DNA of 22,701 bases from an uncultured Pyrinomonas sp. (GTDB lineage: Bacteria; Acidobacteriota; Blastocatellia; Pyrinomonadales; Pyrinomonadaceae): positions 1-22,701 of the forward strand of contig CAKZOF010000489.1 in the NCBI GenBank assembly GCA_937135995.1. The letters are read 5' to 3'. The first letter of the stretch is position 1, and each line of letters opens with the position of its first letter. Below the pieces are notes generated by a model, which saw only the letters and a program-made list of their open reading frames with translations, made no database searches and was not told where the DNA came from. This document shows, in pieces, positions 15,859-22,701 of the stretch. Made by a program: the position numbers and the translations under genes.

Positions 15859-16098
15859 TCAGCAAGATGAAGCGGCTTCGGCCTCTTCGGTCGTGTCGGG
15901 CGTGTAATGGCGCAATATTTCGCGCCCCAGACGCGAGCGCGGATCGATGGTGCGCAGGTGCTTGCGCCCCTTCATCTCCCAGATGGCCGTCACTTGCCCA
16001 TCCTTTTCGACCGCGTGATAGGTTATCTCTTCCGTTTCAGCTTGTGTTTCGTTCTCCTGTGCGCTCGTCGGCGCAGAAGGCGTCTCCTGTTCTTGCAT
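15859..16098 (-). CDS. Small acidic protein, 79 residues, unknown
   Basis: I do not recognise this protein. Residues 1-28 are a Glu/Gln/Thr-rich, probably disordered acidic stretch. Residues 25-65 are more ordered, with ITYHAVEKDGQVTAIWEMK followed by a basic patch KGRKHLRTIDPRSRLGREILRHY. The tail is again acidic and ends in a cysteine. The mixed charge layout suggests a small binding protein. GAGAAG lies directly before the ATG at 16098. Support for it being real comes from the ribosome site, codon style and tight convergence with the dehydrogenase; without homologues this remains moderate. Confidence 0.55.
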   Translation of the reverse strand: MQEQETPSAPTSAQENETQAETEEITYHAVEKDGQVTAIWEMKGRKHLRTIDPRSRLGREILRHYTPDTTEEAEAASSC

Positions 16099-16226
16099 CT
16101 TCTCGCTCTCTGTCGATGACGATTTTCACATCAAAAGGTGTGTTTACCGGTTAGCGCAGGCGATTGTCTCACAGTTCGGTCTGAGCTGTCCAGCGCACTC
16201 TTTCTCGAGATTTCGGCTGGCAGCGC

Positions 16227-17582
16227 TCAGCGCAGCGCGAGCGCCATCTCCACGGCGCGCCGTGGCACGATGACGCCCCAGCCTTGACGATCGACTTCCA
16301 CGGTCGGCACGCGTTCGGCCGTATCGATCAAGATCCTTTTGACCTGCTGCGGCGTCAGCGCCGGATTGGCCTCGAGCAGACAGGCGACGAGCGACGAGAC
16401 GATCGGCGCGGCAAACGAAGTGCCGTCCACGTACTTATAGTGCTCGTTGATGACGTTCCCTTCGCGCAGCTTGATCGTGATCAATTGACGGAGCAGATAG
16501 GCGGGCAGCGTGCGCGCTTCAAAGAGTTCTCTGTCCACTTCGGCGTTTCGTTCGATGATCGCCCGCAGTTCGTCATCCGGCGCCTGATCGAGCGTCGCGT
16601 AAAGCTCCGCTTCGGCCGCCGTCGGCGTGTGCGGCAGGATCGGCGCTGCGACCCAGATGCCGGGCGCGATCACTTCCGGCTTTTGCAATCCATCGATCGT
16701 CGGTCCGTAGGATGAACGGTACATGCCGCGCCGCGCGCGATCGGTCGAGTTCTGATCGTCGAGTCCGCCGACGGCGATGCATGAAGGAGCGCTCGCTGGC
16801 GGATAGACCGGATGGTTCGGTTGCAGGCCAGCGTTGCCGACGGCGCAGACGACGACGAGTCCGGCGCGCACGGCACGTTCCACCGTCTTTGCAAGCGCGT
16901 TGTGCAGGTAAGAGGCTTCGCGGTCTCCGCCCGCTGAGATGTTCACGACGCGAATGCCGTAACGCTCGCGATTGGCGATCACCCACTCCAATCCGCGCCG
17001 GATGTTGCGCTCCGGAATGCGTCCGGCTTCGCTGATCTTAACGAGGACGAGTTCCGCTTCTGGCGCCAGTCCGCGATAGAGTCCATTTGACAGAGCGCCG
17101 TTACCGCACGCGACAACCGACGTCATCATGCCGTGCCAGCTGGCGACATCGGTCGTCTCGAGCGACGATGCGTCGTGCGGGATGATGCTGTGATAGGCGA
17201 TGATGCGGTTGCGCGGTGTGGTGAGGTCGGGATGCGCGTAGAAGCCTGAATCGAGAAAAGCGATCACCACGCCGCGCCCGGCGAAGCGCTCATCGGCGTC
17301 GAGTCGTAGATATGTTGGCAAGATGAGACCTTGCTGCTCTTCGACAACGACGTGTGCGCGAAGCTGTCGTTCAGCGCGCTCGAACAGTTCGGCGCAGCGG
17401 AAGCAAAGGCGAGGAACGAGCGTGCCGAGATTGGCGGCGATCAGTCGTTGTAGGGATTCTGGCAGGGAAGCCACCTCGACTTCCGGTCCGGCGTTTGGCC
17501 GTCCGCAAGCCGGACAGGTTTGCGTTCGAGCGTCGCAAAGCGGTTGAGCTTCTCGATCCGCAAAGATGGTCTGGTCCGTCAC
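16227..17582 (-). CDS. Subtilisin-family (S8) serine protease with N-terminal double-CxxC module
   Basis: From a GTG at 17582 this is a 451-residue protein. The subtilase triad is complete: D111 (VIAFLDSG), H150 (SWHGMMTS) and S389 (DGTSFAAP). The oxyanion asparagine is in CAVGNAG, and VVNISAGGD is typical. The first 65 residues hold CPAC (23-26) and CFRC (60-63), a pattern expected for a zinc ribbon. No signal peptide or clear propeptide is seen, so it is probably cytoplasmic. About 60 residues, charged and helical, are inserted between IAPGIWVAAP and DGTSFAAP, near the active site. A longer frame to 18095 exists but runs antisense to the next gene and has no domain. The GTG start is a best guess (GGAAA seven bases upstream). 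It is divergent from the 144-residue gene. Confidence 0.88.
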   Translation of the reverse strand: MTDQTIFADREAQPLCDARTQTCPACGRPNAGPEVEVASLPESLQRLIAANLGTLVPRLCFRCAELFERAERQLRAHVVVEEQQGLILPTYLRLDADERFAGRGVVIAFLDSGFYAHPDLTTPRNRIIAYHSIIPHDASSLETTDVASWHGMMTSVVACGNGALSNGLYRGLAPEAELVLVKISEAGRIPERNIRRGLEWVIANRERYGIRVVNISAGGDREASYLHNALAKTVERAVRAGLVVVCAVGNAGLQPNHPVYPPASAPSCIAVGGLDDQNSTDRARRGMYRSSYGPTIDGLQKPEVIAPGIWVAAPILPHTPTAAEAELYATLDQAPDDELRAIIERNAEVDRELFEARTLPAYLLRQLITIKLREGNVINEHYKYVDGTSFAAPIVSSLVACLLEANPALTPQQVKRILIDTAERVPTVEVDRQGWGVIVPRRAVEMALALR

Positions 17583-17680
17583 GATTTCCGCGGCGTTCCT
17601 TTCGCGCCGGTTATGATGCCCGAACTCTGCGCACGAGCGCAAGAGGCTCTTATGATCGACGCCTCGTTGCCGCCGTTGGG

Positions 17681-17709
17681 TTGAGCTTCGCGCGGCGAAC
17701 GTGTAACTT
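17681..17709 (+). promoter_or_regulatory. Candidate promoter for the 144-residue gene
   Basis: TTGAGC (17681-17686) and TAACTT (17704-17709) are spaced 17 bases apart and end about 20 bp before the ATG at 17730. They match the sigma-70 consensus at about four and three of six positions. Confidence 0.35.
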
Positions 17710-17729
17710 AATCTTTTGCAAGGAGAGCC

Positions 17730-18164
17730 ATGAGCACCAATCAGCCGACCATCGCCGACATCTTCCGGCGCGCCCAAGCTTTGCGCCGCGAAAACCCGCA
17801 ACTGTCGTACAAGGATTTGAAGGCGCGCTTGCTCGACGAGTATCGCGGGGCGCCCTTCCCGCCGCCCGACAAGCTCGCCATTCCAGAGCAGGATGCGCGC
17901 GCGCCCGAAGAGGACTGGTCCGCCGGGCTGCCGATCGCATTGCGCGGCATACAGCGTCAGGATTGGGGCGAGATCATCGACGGCGTCCTGCTGAGCCTCG
18001 AACAGACCGAGCGCTACGAACGCGAGCGCGGGCCGCTCGGCAACGCCGACTGGTGGCACGACCGGACTAAGGGCATCCGCGGCGCGCTCGAACAAGGGTT
18101 GAGCAAGTGGTTGCCAGCGGACCTGCTCGCTGCCGCCGAACGCGCCGGACGGCGAGAGCGCTGA
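17730..18164 (+). CDS. Uncharacterised 144-residue protein
   Basis: I do not recognise this protein. It has no signal peptide, membrane segment or cysteine. Residues 6-40 form likely helices (IADIFRRAQALRRENPQLSY, then DLKARLLDEYRG), followed by a proline-rich link (PFPPPDKLAIPEQDARAP). Residues 65-140 are again helical, with WGEIIDGVLLSLEQTERYE and a Trp pair in NADWWHD. AAGGAG six bases before the ATG at 17730 is a clear ribosome site. It is the first gene of a plus-strand run with the sulfite-oxidase-like gene (89 bp later) and the MscS gene, though co-transcription is inferred. The ORF antisense to it is a shadow. Confidence 0.75.
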   Translation: MSTNQPTIADIFRRAQALRRENPQLSYKDLKARLLDEYRGAPFPPPDKLAIPEQDARAPEEDWSAGLPIALRGIQRQDWGEIIDGVLLSLEQTERYERERGPLGNADWWHDRTKGIRGALEQGLSKWLPADLLAAAERAGRRER

Positions 18165-18253
18165 CCGGATGGCGTGCGGGCGCGAACCGCCTCGAGCGTG
18201 AGTCTCCCTGTGCAGCGATCGCGGGCGTGACGTTAGAACAGGTGTGGAAGAAG

Positions 18254-18946
18254 ATGAGCTTTCTGGAAAGATTTTTCGAGGATCCGTACTACCAGCGAGA
18301 AGAACCGCCTCGCCCCGAAGATCTCAACGATCCTGACTTGATCATCAGTCCGGACACGCGGCGCGAGCGCCGTTTGCCGCCCGGACAGACGCGCACGCGC
18401 AAGTGGCCCGTGCTCGACGCGCACGGGACGCCGCGCGTCGAGCCGTCTAGTTGGCGTTTGGAAGTGAACGGATTGGTGGAACGCCCGCTACAGTGGACGC
18501 TCGCGGAGTTCATGAGCTTGCCGTCGGTGCGCGTCTACGCCGATTTTCACTGCGTCACGCGTTGGTCCAGACTCGGGAACATCTGGACGGGCGTGGCGAC
18601 GCGCGAAATCGCCCGGCGCGTCGGGATCAAACCGGAAGCGCGCTTTGCGCTCGTCGAAGGATACGATCACGGCTGGACCACCAATCTCCCACTCGACTAC
18701 TTCTTGGCGGAGGATTCGTTGTTCGCATGGGCGCACGACGGACGCCCAATCCCGCCCGAACACGGTGGGCCGGTGCGACTCATCGTCCCACAACTCTACG
18801 CTTGGAAGTCGGCTAAGTGGGTCAAGCGCGTGACCTTTCTCGAAGAGGATCGGCCGGGCTTCTGGGAAGAAGGCGGCTATCACATGCGCGGTAATCCGTG
18901 GGTCGGTCCCGATGGCGAGCGCTTCCGCTGGCAAGATGGCGATTGA
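18254..18946 (+). CDS. Sulfite oxidase-like molybdopterin oxidoreductase, cytoplasmic
   Basis: This 230-residue protein has the SUOX molybdopterin-binding fold. C100 in ADFHCVTRWS is the conserved cysteine that ligates molybdenum. LPPGQTRTRKWPVLDAHG, SSWRLEVNGLVERPLQWT, GWTTNLPL, PEHGGPVRLIVPQLYAWKSAKWVK and RPGFWEEGGYHMRGNPW are typical of the sulfite-oxidase-like family (YuiH group). Unlike MsrP it has no twin-arginine signal and no dimerisation domain, so it is probably cytoplasmic; the electron partner and substrate are not known. The ATG at 18254 is preceded by GGAAGAAG. A longer frame to 18107 overlaps the previous gene and adds no domain. No molybdenum cofactor biosynthesis genes lie in the window. 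Confidence 0.92.
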   Translation: MSFLERFFEDPYYQREEPPRPEDLNDPDLIISPDTRRERRLPPGQTRTRKWPVLDAHGTPRVEPSSWRLEVNGLVERPLQWTLAEFMSLPSVRVYADFHCVTRWSRLGNIWTGVATREIARRVGIKPEARFALVEGYDHGWTTNLPLDYFLAEDSLFAWAHDGRPIPPEHGGPVRLIVPQLYAWKSAKWVKRVTFLEEDRPGFWEEGGYHMRGNPWVGPDGERFRWQDGD

Positions 18947-18998
18947 TCTTCGCCGCGGCGAAGCAGCAACGCGCGCCTAGCGCGATGGTCTTCCCTTC

Positions 18999-19901
18999 AT
19001 GTGGCAGCAGGTCATCCTTTTGCCAAACTGGTTGGAGCGCGTGCTCATCGAGATGCGCGAGCGATTGCTCGCTTCCATACCCGGCCTGCTCACGGGATTG
19101 CTCATCCTGCTCGTCTTCTTCTTCGTCGCGCGCGTGGTGCGTAACCTCATCCAATCTTTGGTGCCGCGCGTGCACGCGGACGTCAACGTTGTGCTTCTGT
19201 TGTCGCGCGTCTGTTACTACGGCATTCTCGCGCTCGGTCTCTTCACGGCCCTCCCCAAGATGGGCATCGACGTCACCGCGCTCATCACCGGCTTGGGGTT
19301 GACCGGTTTCGCGTTAGGATTCGCGCTTAAAGACGTCTTGTCGAACTTGATGGCCGGCATCATGCTGCTCGTCTACCGTCCGTTCCAAATCGGCGATCAG
19401 ATTACGATGGGGACCTACGAGGGGACGATCGAAACCATACGCATGCGCGATACGGTGCTGCGCGGCTACGACGGGCGGCTGATCATCATCCCGAACACGA
19501 AATTGATCACCGAAGTCGTCGTCAATAACCGGAGCGCGCGGCTCGTGCGCGAAGCGGTCGAGGTCGAACTGGCGCCGGCGACCAACGTCGAGACGGCGCG
19601 TAGCCTGCTCATGCAAACGCTCGCGCAGACGCCGGTTCTGGCCGGGCGCGTCGAGCCGCACGTCCAAACCGACGCCGACGCGCGCGCCGTGCGGCTCCAA
19701 GCTCATTTCTGGCGCGACCCTCAACGAATCAACGCCGTCAACATCGAGAAAGAGATCGCGCGCAGCATCCGCCAACGTTTCGCTGAAGCGGGGTTCGAAG
19801 TCAACGCGATCAACCTGCGGCACTCCGTCGAGCAGCCTGCTCCGGCGGAGGCGGAAGATGTAGGGAGCGCGTCCGAAATCGAACCGGAACGCGCAGGTTG
19901 A
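18999..19901 (+). CDS. Small-conductance mechanosensitive channel (MscS family)
   Basis: This 300-residue inner-membrane protein releases solutes on hypo-osmotic shock. Three membrane segments are visible: about 27-48 (PGLLTGLLILLVFFFVARVV), 64-86 (VVLLLSRVCYYGILALGLF) and the Gly/Ala-rich pore helix around 92-126 (ITGLGLTGFALGFALKDVL). VYRPFQIGDQITMG and the IIIPNTKLI stretch mark the MscS beta domain, followed by an alpha/beta vestibule (about 180-275). Length is near the E. coli MscS (286). The acidic C-terminal 20 residues are extra. No strong ribosome site precedes the ATG at 18999, so the start is less certain; translation may depend on the sulfite-oxidase-like gene ending 52 bp upstream. 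Confidence 0.94.
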   Translation: MWQQVILLPNWLERVLIEMRERLLASIPGLLTGLLILLVFFFVARVVRNLIQSLVPRVHADVNVVLLLSRVCYYGILALGLFTALPKMGIDVTALITGLGLTGFALGFALKDVLSNLMAGIMLLVYRPFQIGDQITMGTYEGTIETIRMRDTVLRGYDGRLIIIPNTKLITEVVVNNRSARLVREAVEVELAPATNVETARSLLMQTLAQTPVLAGRVEPHVQTDADARAVRLQAHFWRDPQRINAVNIEKEIARSIRQRFAEAGFEVNAINLRHSVEQPAPAEAEDVGSASEIEPERAG

Positions 19902-20284
19902 AGCGCGCGTGGGCGAAGCGTCTCGTTCGCTGAGCCAATGCACAATTTCGGCGCTGGTCTGAGCATCGTGGGATCTTGCTCTTCGCACTGATGCAAAAGA
20001 CAATCCCTCTCAGAGAGTGCCGCCTCGGTGCTTCGGGTGAGATCCCCAAACGCGAAACGGAGACTGTGCCGTTCGGGTGACGTCGTGGGCAAGTGGGATG
20101 TTTATCCGTGCTTTGAGGAACGGTTCGCTTGCGCGCCTTCAAAGAAGCACTTCTAGCGGTCTTTGATGGAGTTGGAAGCAGCGCCTTTCACTGCGCGCTT
20201 TCTAACCGGATCGTTTTCTTGTTTCGCCGTTGGCTTCGGCTCGTAGGCATCTCTTCCTTTCATCGAGCCGTCTCAACCGCCGGT
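19902..20284. other. 383-bp convergent gap, no gene recognised
   Basis: The gap lies between the MscS stop and the stop of the transglutaminase-like gene. The small open frames have no domain and no good ribosome site. A CTCTC-A-GAGAG palindrome and two similar TTCGGGTGA words are the only local structures. No clear intrinsic terminator is seen. Confidence 0.6.
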
Positions 20285-21961
20285 TCATCGCGCGGAGAAG
20301 GTCCGTTTCGTTGAATCGGCGATCTTCTCCACGGCGCTAGACCGAACGCTGGTCGCGGCTTCGGCTTGTTCCGCCTGTCGTTCAGGGGTTTCCCCAACGC
20401 CCGACGGCGGGAGTTCGACGACGATCACTTCGAGCACGCGCATGGCCCCTCCTTCCGGAAGTTCGAAAGCGATTTCGAGTTCCCCGGTTTCGCTCGTGAC
20501 CACGTCGGAGATGATCTCGCTGATGCGTTCCGGTTCGCATTCGCCGTGCGTGAAAGATCGCGGGACGCTGGCGTCGCCGAAAACCCACTGCGCACGATTG
20601 GCCGGGACGTTGACTTTGGCGTAGAGCAAGTAGCTCCGGTTCGGTTCGACTCGAATGCGTTGCCACAGTCTCGCTCCGGCGCGGCCGGCGAACCCTTGAC
20701 CGCCGAGCGCCGCCATGCCCTCGACCGGTCCAGAGATGGACCAGTCTTCGGCCAACGCGCCGTTCTCGCCCAGCCGATGAAACAATCCGTTGCGCGCGTG
20801 ATTGCGGCCGGCAAAGACGCCGAGTTCTTCGGCGCGGCGGTGCTCGTAGGCGCAGGCGCGCACTGGACCGCGAGACGAACGGACGCGAATACCGCGTGCC
20901 CCGGCGCGCCGGTCGCGGATGAAAAGCTGCCCGCGAATGACTTGAGCGAAGATGCCGGGCGCGATTTCGCCGCGCTGGTCCACCACGGTGTTCCCATCGG
21001 TGTCGAGTCGCCGCAGTGCCTCTGGATCATCGGTCTGCACCCAGTTGGCGTCCGCGATGCGCACCGGTTCCAGACGCGGATCGGCGAAGTAGAGAGCTGC
21101 GCCGCCGATCCTGTATTCGTAGTAGAGATGGCGAAAATAGAGGCGCGGATCGATCGCCGTGCGGCGCATCACCTCGTTCATGCCGCGACCACGCGGACCC
21201 GGCACGATGGCGCGGCCCGCCAGCAGCGCTTCATGGATCTCTAACGCGCTTGCCGGTTTGTGGTCTATCTCCCAGTAGCAATCGAACGTCGGATCCTGAT
21301 AGATCCAACCGCCTAGTTCCGGAATCCACACTTCGGCCCCGACGTGCGTGTCGCGGCCGAAATTGCCGTTGCGCACGAGCAGACTCATCCCAACCGTGCG
21401 TGCCGTCAAACCAACCGCTTCGCACGCCGCGACGTAGATGTCGGCGAGATTGGCACAGAGCACCGGCGCCCCGGCGATCATCTGAAGGTAAGCCTCGCGT
21501 GCGCGGCGCGTCTGCAAACCGGGCACAGCGATGCGCACGGTGCGGCGCGCGAGCCAAGCGCGAATAGCATTGGCCTTGTCCCACGTCGGCGCTTGCGCGT
21601 GGAAGAGGCCGCGCAGTTCTTCGCGAAAGAAAGCGGCGTCGTCGGCTGCAAGGGCGACGCGCGGCGGTAGGCGCACAACGCGGCGCGGCGCGCCCGTGAT
21701 CTGTGCTCCTCGACGATGGATCACGAGTTGAGCCAAAGGTTGCGCACTTTGCCGCGGGTCCGAGACGGTGACCACCGTCTCGCCTTCCGGCAGTTCAATG
21801 CAGTAGTCGCTGAAAGGAACGAGAGAACGTGTCGTTTGGGTCGCAAGCCAAGCGAAGGCTGCACCATATGCAACGACGAAAGCAAGCGCCGAAACGAAAA
21901 GAACGCGGAACCAAAGCGACCGCCTCGATCTCTGTCGGTCGCGCAACGAAAAGCAACGCAT
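20285..21961 (-). CDS. Membrane-anchored transglutaminase-like protein with C-terminal beta-sandwich
   Basis: This 558-residue protein has a basic N-terminus and one membrane segment (about 18-41), so the rest is probably outside the inner membrane. A transglutaminase-like domain follows at about 115-235. Its papain-type triad is C169 (PVLCANLADIYVAAC), H206 (RDTHVGAEVW) and D223 (YQDPTFD). These domains usually act as proteases or amidases or bind peptides. Residues 240-370 link to a second part (about 370-525) whose W(S)ISGPVEG, RIRVEPNRSYLLYAKVNV and GELEIAFELPEGG pattern resembles a galactose-binding or carbohydrate-binding beta-sandwich. The C-terminal 35 residues are low-complexity. GAGG five bases before the ATG at 21961 supports the start. 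The function is inferred from domains only. Confidence 0.85.
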   Translation of the reverse strand: MRCFSLRDRQRSRRSLWFRVLFVSALAFVVAYGAAFAWLATQTTRSLVPFSDYCIELPEGETVVTVSDPRQSAQPLAQLVIHRRGAQITGAPRRVVRLPPRVALAADDAAFFREELRGLFHAQAPTWDKANAIRAWLARRTVRIAVPGLQTRRAREAYLQMIAGAPVLCANLADIYVAACEAVGLTARTVGMSLLVRNGNFGRDTHVGAEVWIPELGGWIYQDPTFDCYWEIDHKPASALEIHEALLAGRAIVPGPRGRGMNEVMRRTAIDPRLYFRHLYYEYRIGGAALYFADPRLEPVRIADANWVQTDDPEALRRLDTDGNTVVDQRGEIAPGIFAQVIRGQLFIRDRRAGARGIRVRSSRGPVRACAYEHRRAEELGVFAGRNHARNGLFHRLGENGALAEDWSISGPVEGMAALGGQGFAGRAGARLWQRIRVEPNRSYLLYAKVNVPANRAQWVFGDASVPRSFTHGECEPERISEIISDVVTSETGELEIAFELPEGGAMRVLEVIVVELPPSGVGETPERQAEQAEAATSVRSSAVEKIADSTKRTFSAR

Positions 21962-22598
21962 ACCGCCTCAAACCAGCACCGATGATTCGCTTCGGGGCGG
22001 AAGCGACGAGTCGCAACAAACGGCAGACCAGAACGCAACTCCACCTTGCGCGTCCGCTTTGGATGCCGGTCACGCCGTTCAAAAAGTTCTTCTGTCGAAA
22101 ATTAAAGACGTTCGACCCTGAAACATGGTTTAAAATTTTTTCCGTCCATCAACCAGCGGTGAATCAAGTCAGCGTTTGTCCCTGCGGGGATGAAAGGGAA
22201 GCGCCGATCATCTTTTTCGATTTCTCCCGCGGAGATCATCCGTGCAAGGACAGGCCGTTCAGCAGCGGACCACGTTGCCATTGACGTGCGGCGTTCACCT
22301 ATGTAAAGGCAGAAGTTACGTTCTGCGTTTTAGCGTCACGGCGTTTGCGGTGCGTCTATCCGTATGAGATAAGGACGTCTTGAATGCAGCCCGCTCGCAG
22401 AAGCATTTTCGGTGAGCGTGCATGTCCACTTGCTCCGCTCAGGTGCACGCGCGAGTGTGGAACGAAAAGCCCGAATCGTCCGGCTCAAGGTGCGTCGTTG
22501 GAGACAAAATATGCTTGCAGCGGATGTGCCGGGACGTGTAAAGTAGGCTCGCTCTCCCGTCATATCTTCTTCGAGCGAGGTTTTTTGGAGCGCGCGAT
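21962..22598. other. 637-bp non-coding interval with an AT-rich patch
   Basis: No gene is recognised. A patch at about 22079-22146 is much more AT-rich than the rest of the window and holds an inverted repeat GTCGAA/TTCGAC (22094-22116). GCAGAA/TTCTGC (22309-22326) followed by GTTTTAG is a weak terminator-like hairpin on the plus strand. The promoters for the flanking divergent genes should be here, but only a weak TAAAGT (22539-22544) near the right gene is seen. Confidence 0.6.
22548..22586 (+). terminator. Terminator-like hairpin directly before the right-edge gene
   Basis: CTCGCTC (22548-22554) pairs perfectly with GAGCGAG (22573-22579) around an 18-base loop, followed by G and six Ts (22581-22586). 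The GGAG ribosome site (22587-22590) and ATG (22599) follow at once. It could be an attenuator for the next gene, or the end of an upstream transcript. Confidence 0.45.
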
Positions 22599-22701
22599 AT
22601 GTCGAGCGAAACCGTTGGGATTACGCAGACCGAGTATCCGGACATCATTGGCGCAAAGCCCGAGCAGCCGCGGGCCGCGACCTTTCGCCCGTTTGTTGCG
22701 C
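22599..22701 (+). CDS. Start of an unknown protein (cut by window end)
   Basis: The first 34 codons are open from an ATG at 22599, with GGAG eight bases upstream. The protein begins MSSETVGITQTEYP and continues with a proline/alanine-rich stretch; there is no signal peptide or membrane segment in the visible part. Too little is present to assign a function. The hairpin and T-tract immediately upstream are the main clue that it is regulated. Confidence 0.6.
   Translation, partial: MSSETVGITQTEYPDIIGAKPEQPRAATFRPFVA

Noticed and set aside
17583..18095. N-terminal extension of the subtilase frame to 18095
   Set aside because: It runs antisense through the well-supported 144-residue gene, has no domain and would place two genes on the same DNA.
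22172..22242. CRISPR-like words (TCCCTGCGGGGATGAAAGGG and a similar CTCCCGCGGAGATCATCCG) resembling a type I-E repeat
   Set aside because: Only two loosely similar pieces about 44 bp apart, with no true repeat identity, constant spacing or cas genes.
21829..22284. 151-residue plus-strand frame near the right side
   Set aside because: Composition is erratic, with no ribosome site and no domain; the 5' third is antisense to the transglutaminase-like gene.

Overview
This is a GC-rich bacterial chromosome segment rich in GCGC and CGCG words, with tightly packed genes on both strands and frequent ATGA start/stop overlaps. No rRNA, tRNA, recognisable transposase, integrase or phage gene was found. 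The mix (secreted amidohydrolase paralogues, RsmI, glutamine-dependent NAD synthetase, TtcA, cytoplasmic sulfite-oxidase-like protein, MscS channel) fits a Gram-negative-type heterotroph. My best guess is Acidobacteriota, perhaps a Blastocatellia relative. That rests on general protein flavour and is low confidence.

Layout, left to right. (1) 1-3937, minus strand: a translationally coupled operon of three exported amidohydrolase-superfamily proteins, the last one cut by the window start. Only the middle one keeps the metal-binding histidines. The 680-residue first protein has lost every metal ligand I can align and carries two copies of a beta-rich C-terminal domain. (2) 3938-4565: a non-coding stretch with a long hairpin, a terminator-like hairpin and two identical 36-bp direct repeats 67 bp apart. 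(3) 4566-5974, minus: an uncharacterised 168-residue protein overlapping rsmI. (4) 6139-11127, plus: a Gfo/Idh/MocA oxidoreductase overlapping hyuA, then hyuB after a 217-bp gap that holds a duplicated 35-bp sequence. (5) 11288-12943, plus: nadE, convergent with ttcA (minus) and a dienelactone-hydrolase-family gene (minus). (6) 14896-15843, plus: a D-2-hydroxyacid dehydrogenase, convergent with a 79-residue acidic protein. (7) 16227-17582, minus: an intracellular-looking subtilisin-family protease with an N-terminal double-CxxC module. It is divergent from an uncharacterised 144-residue gene, a sulfite-oxidase-like gene and an MscS channel (plus). (8) 20285-21961, minus: a membrane-anchored transglutaminase-like protein, followed by a 637-bp gap and the first 34 codons of an unknown plus-strand gene at the right edge.

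How they work together: the amidohydrolase operon looks like an exported hydrolase (peptide or cyclic-amide type) with two non-catalytic partners. The oxidoreductase-HyuA-HyuB unit looks like catabolism of a cyclic amide or lactam-type compound, substrate unknown. The rest is mostly housekeeping: rRNA and tRNA modification, NAD synthesis, osmotic protection and redox metabolism. I see no defence island or obvious new multi-gene system. The most unusual items are the degenerate amidohydrolase triplet, the zinc-ribbon-like subtilase, the paired 36-bp repeat and the switch-like hairpins before ttcA.
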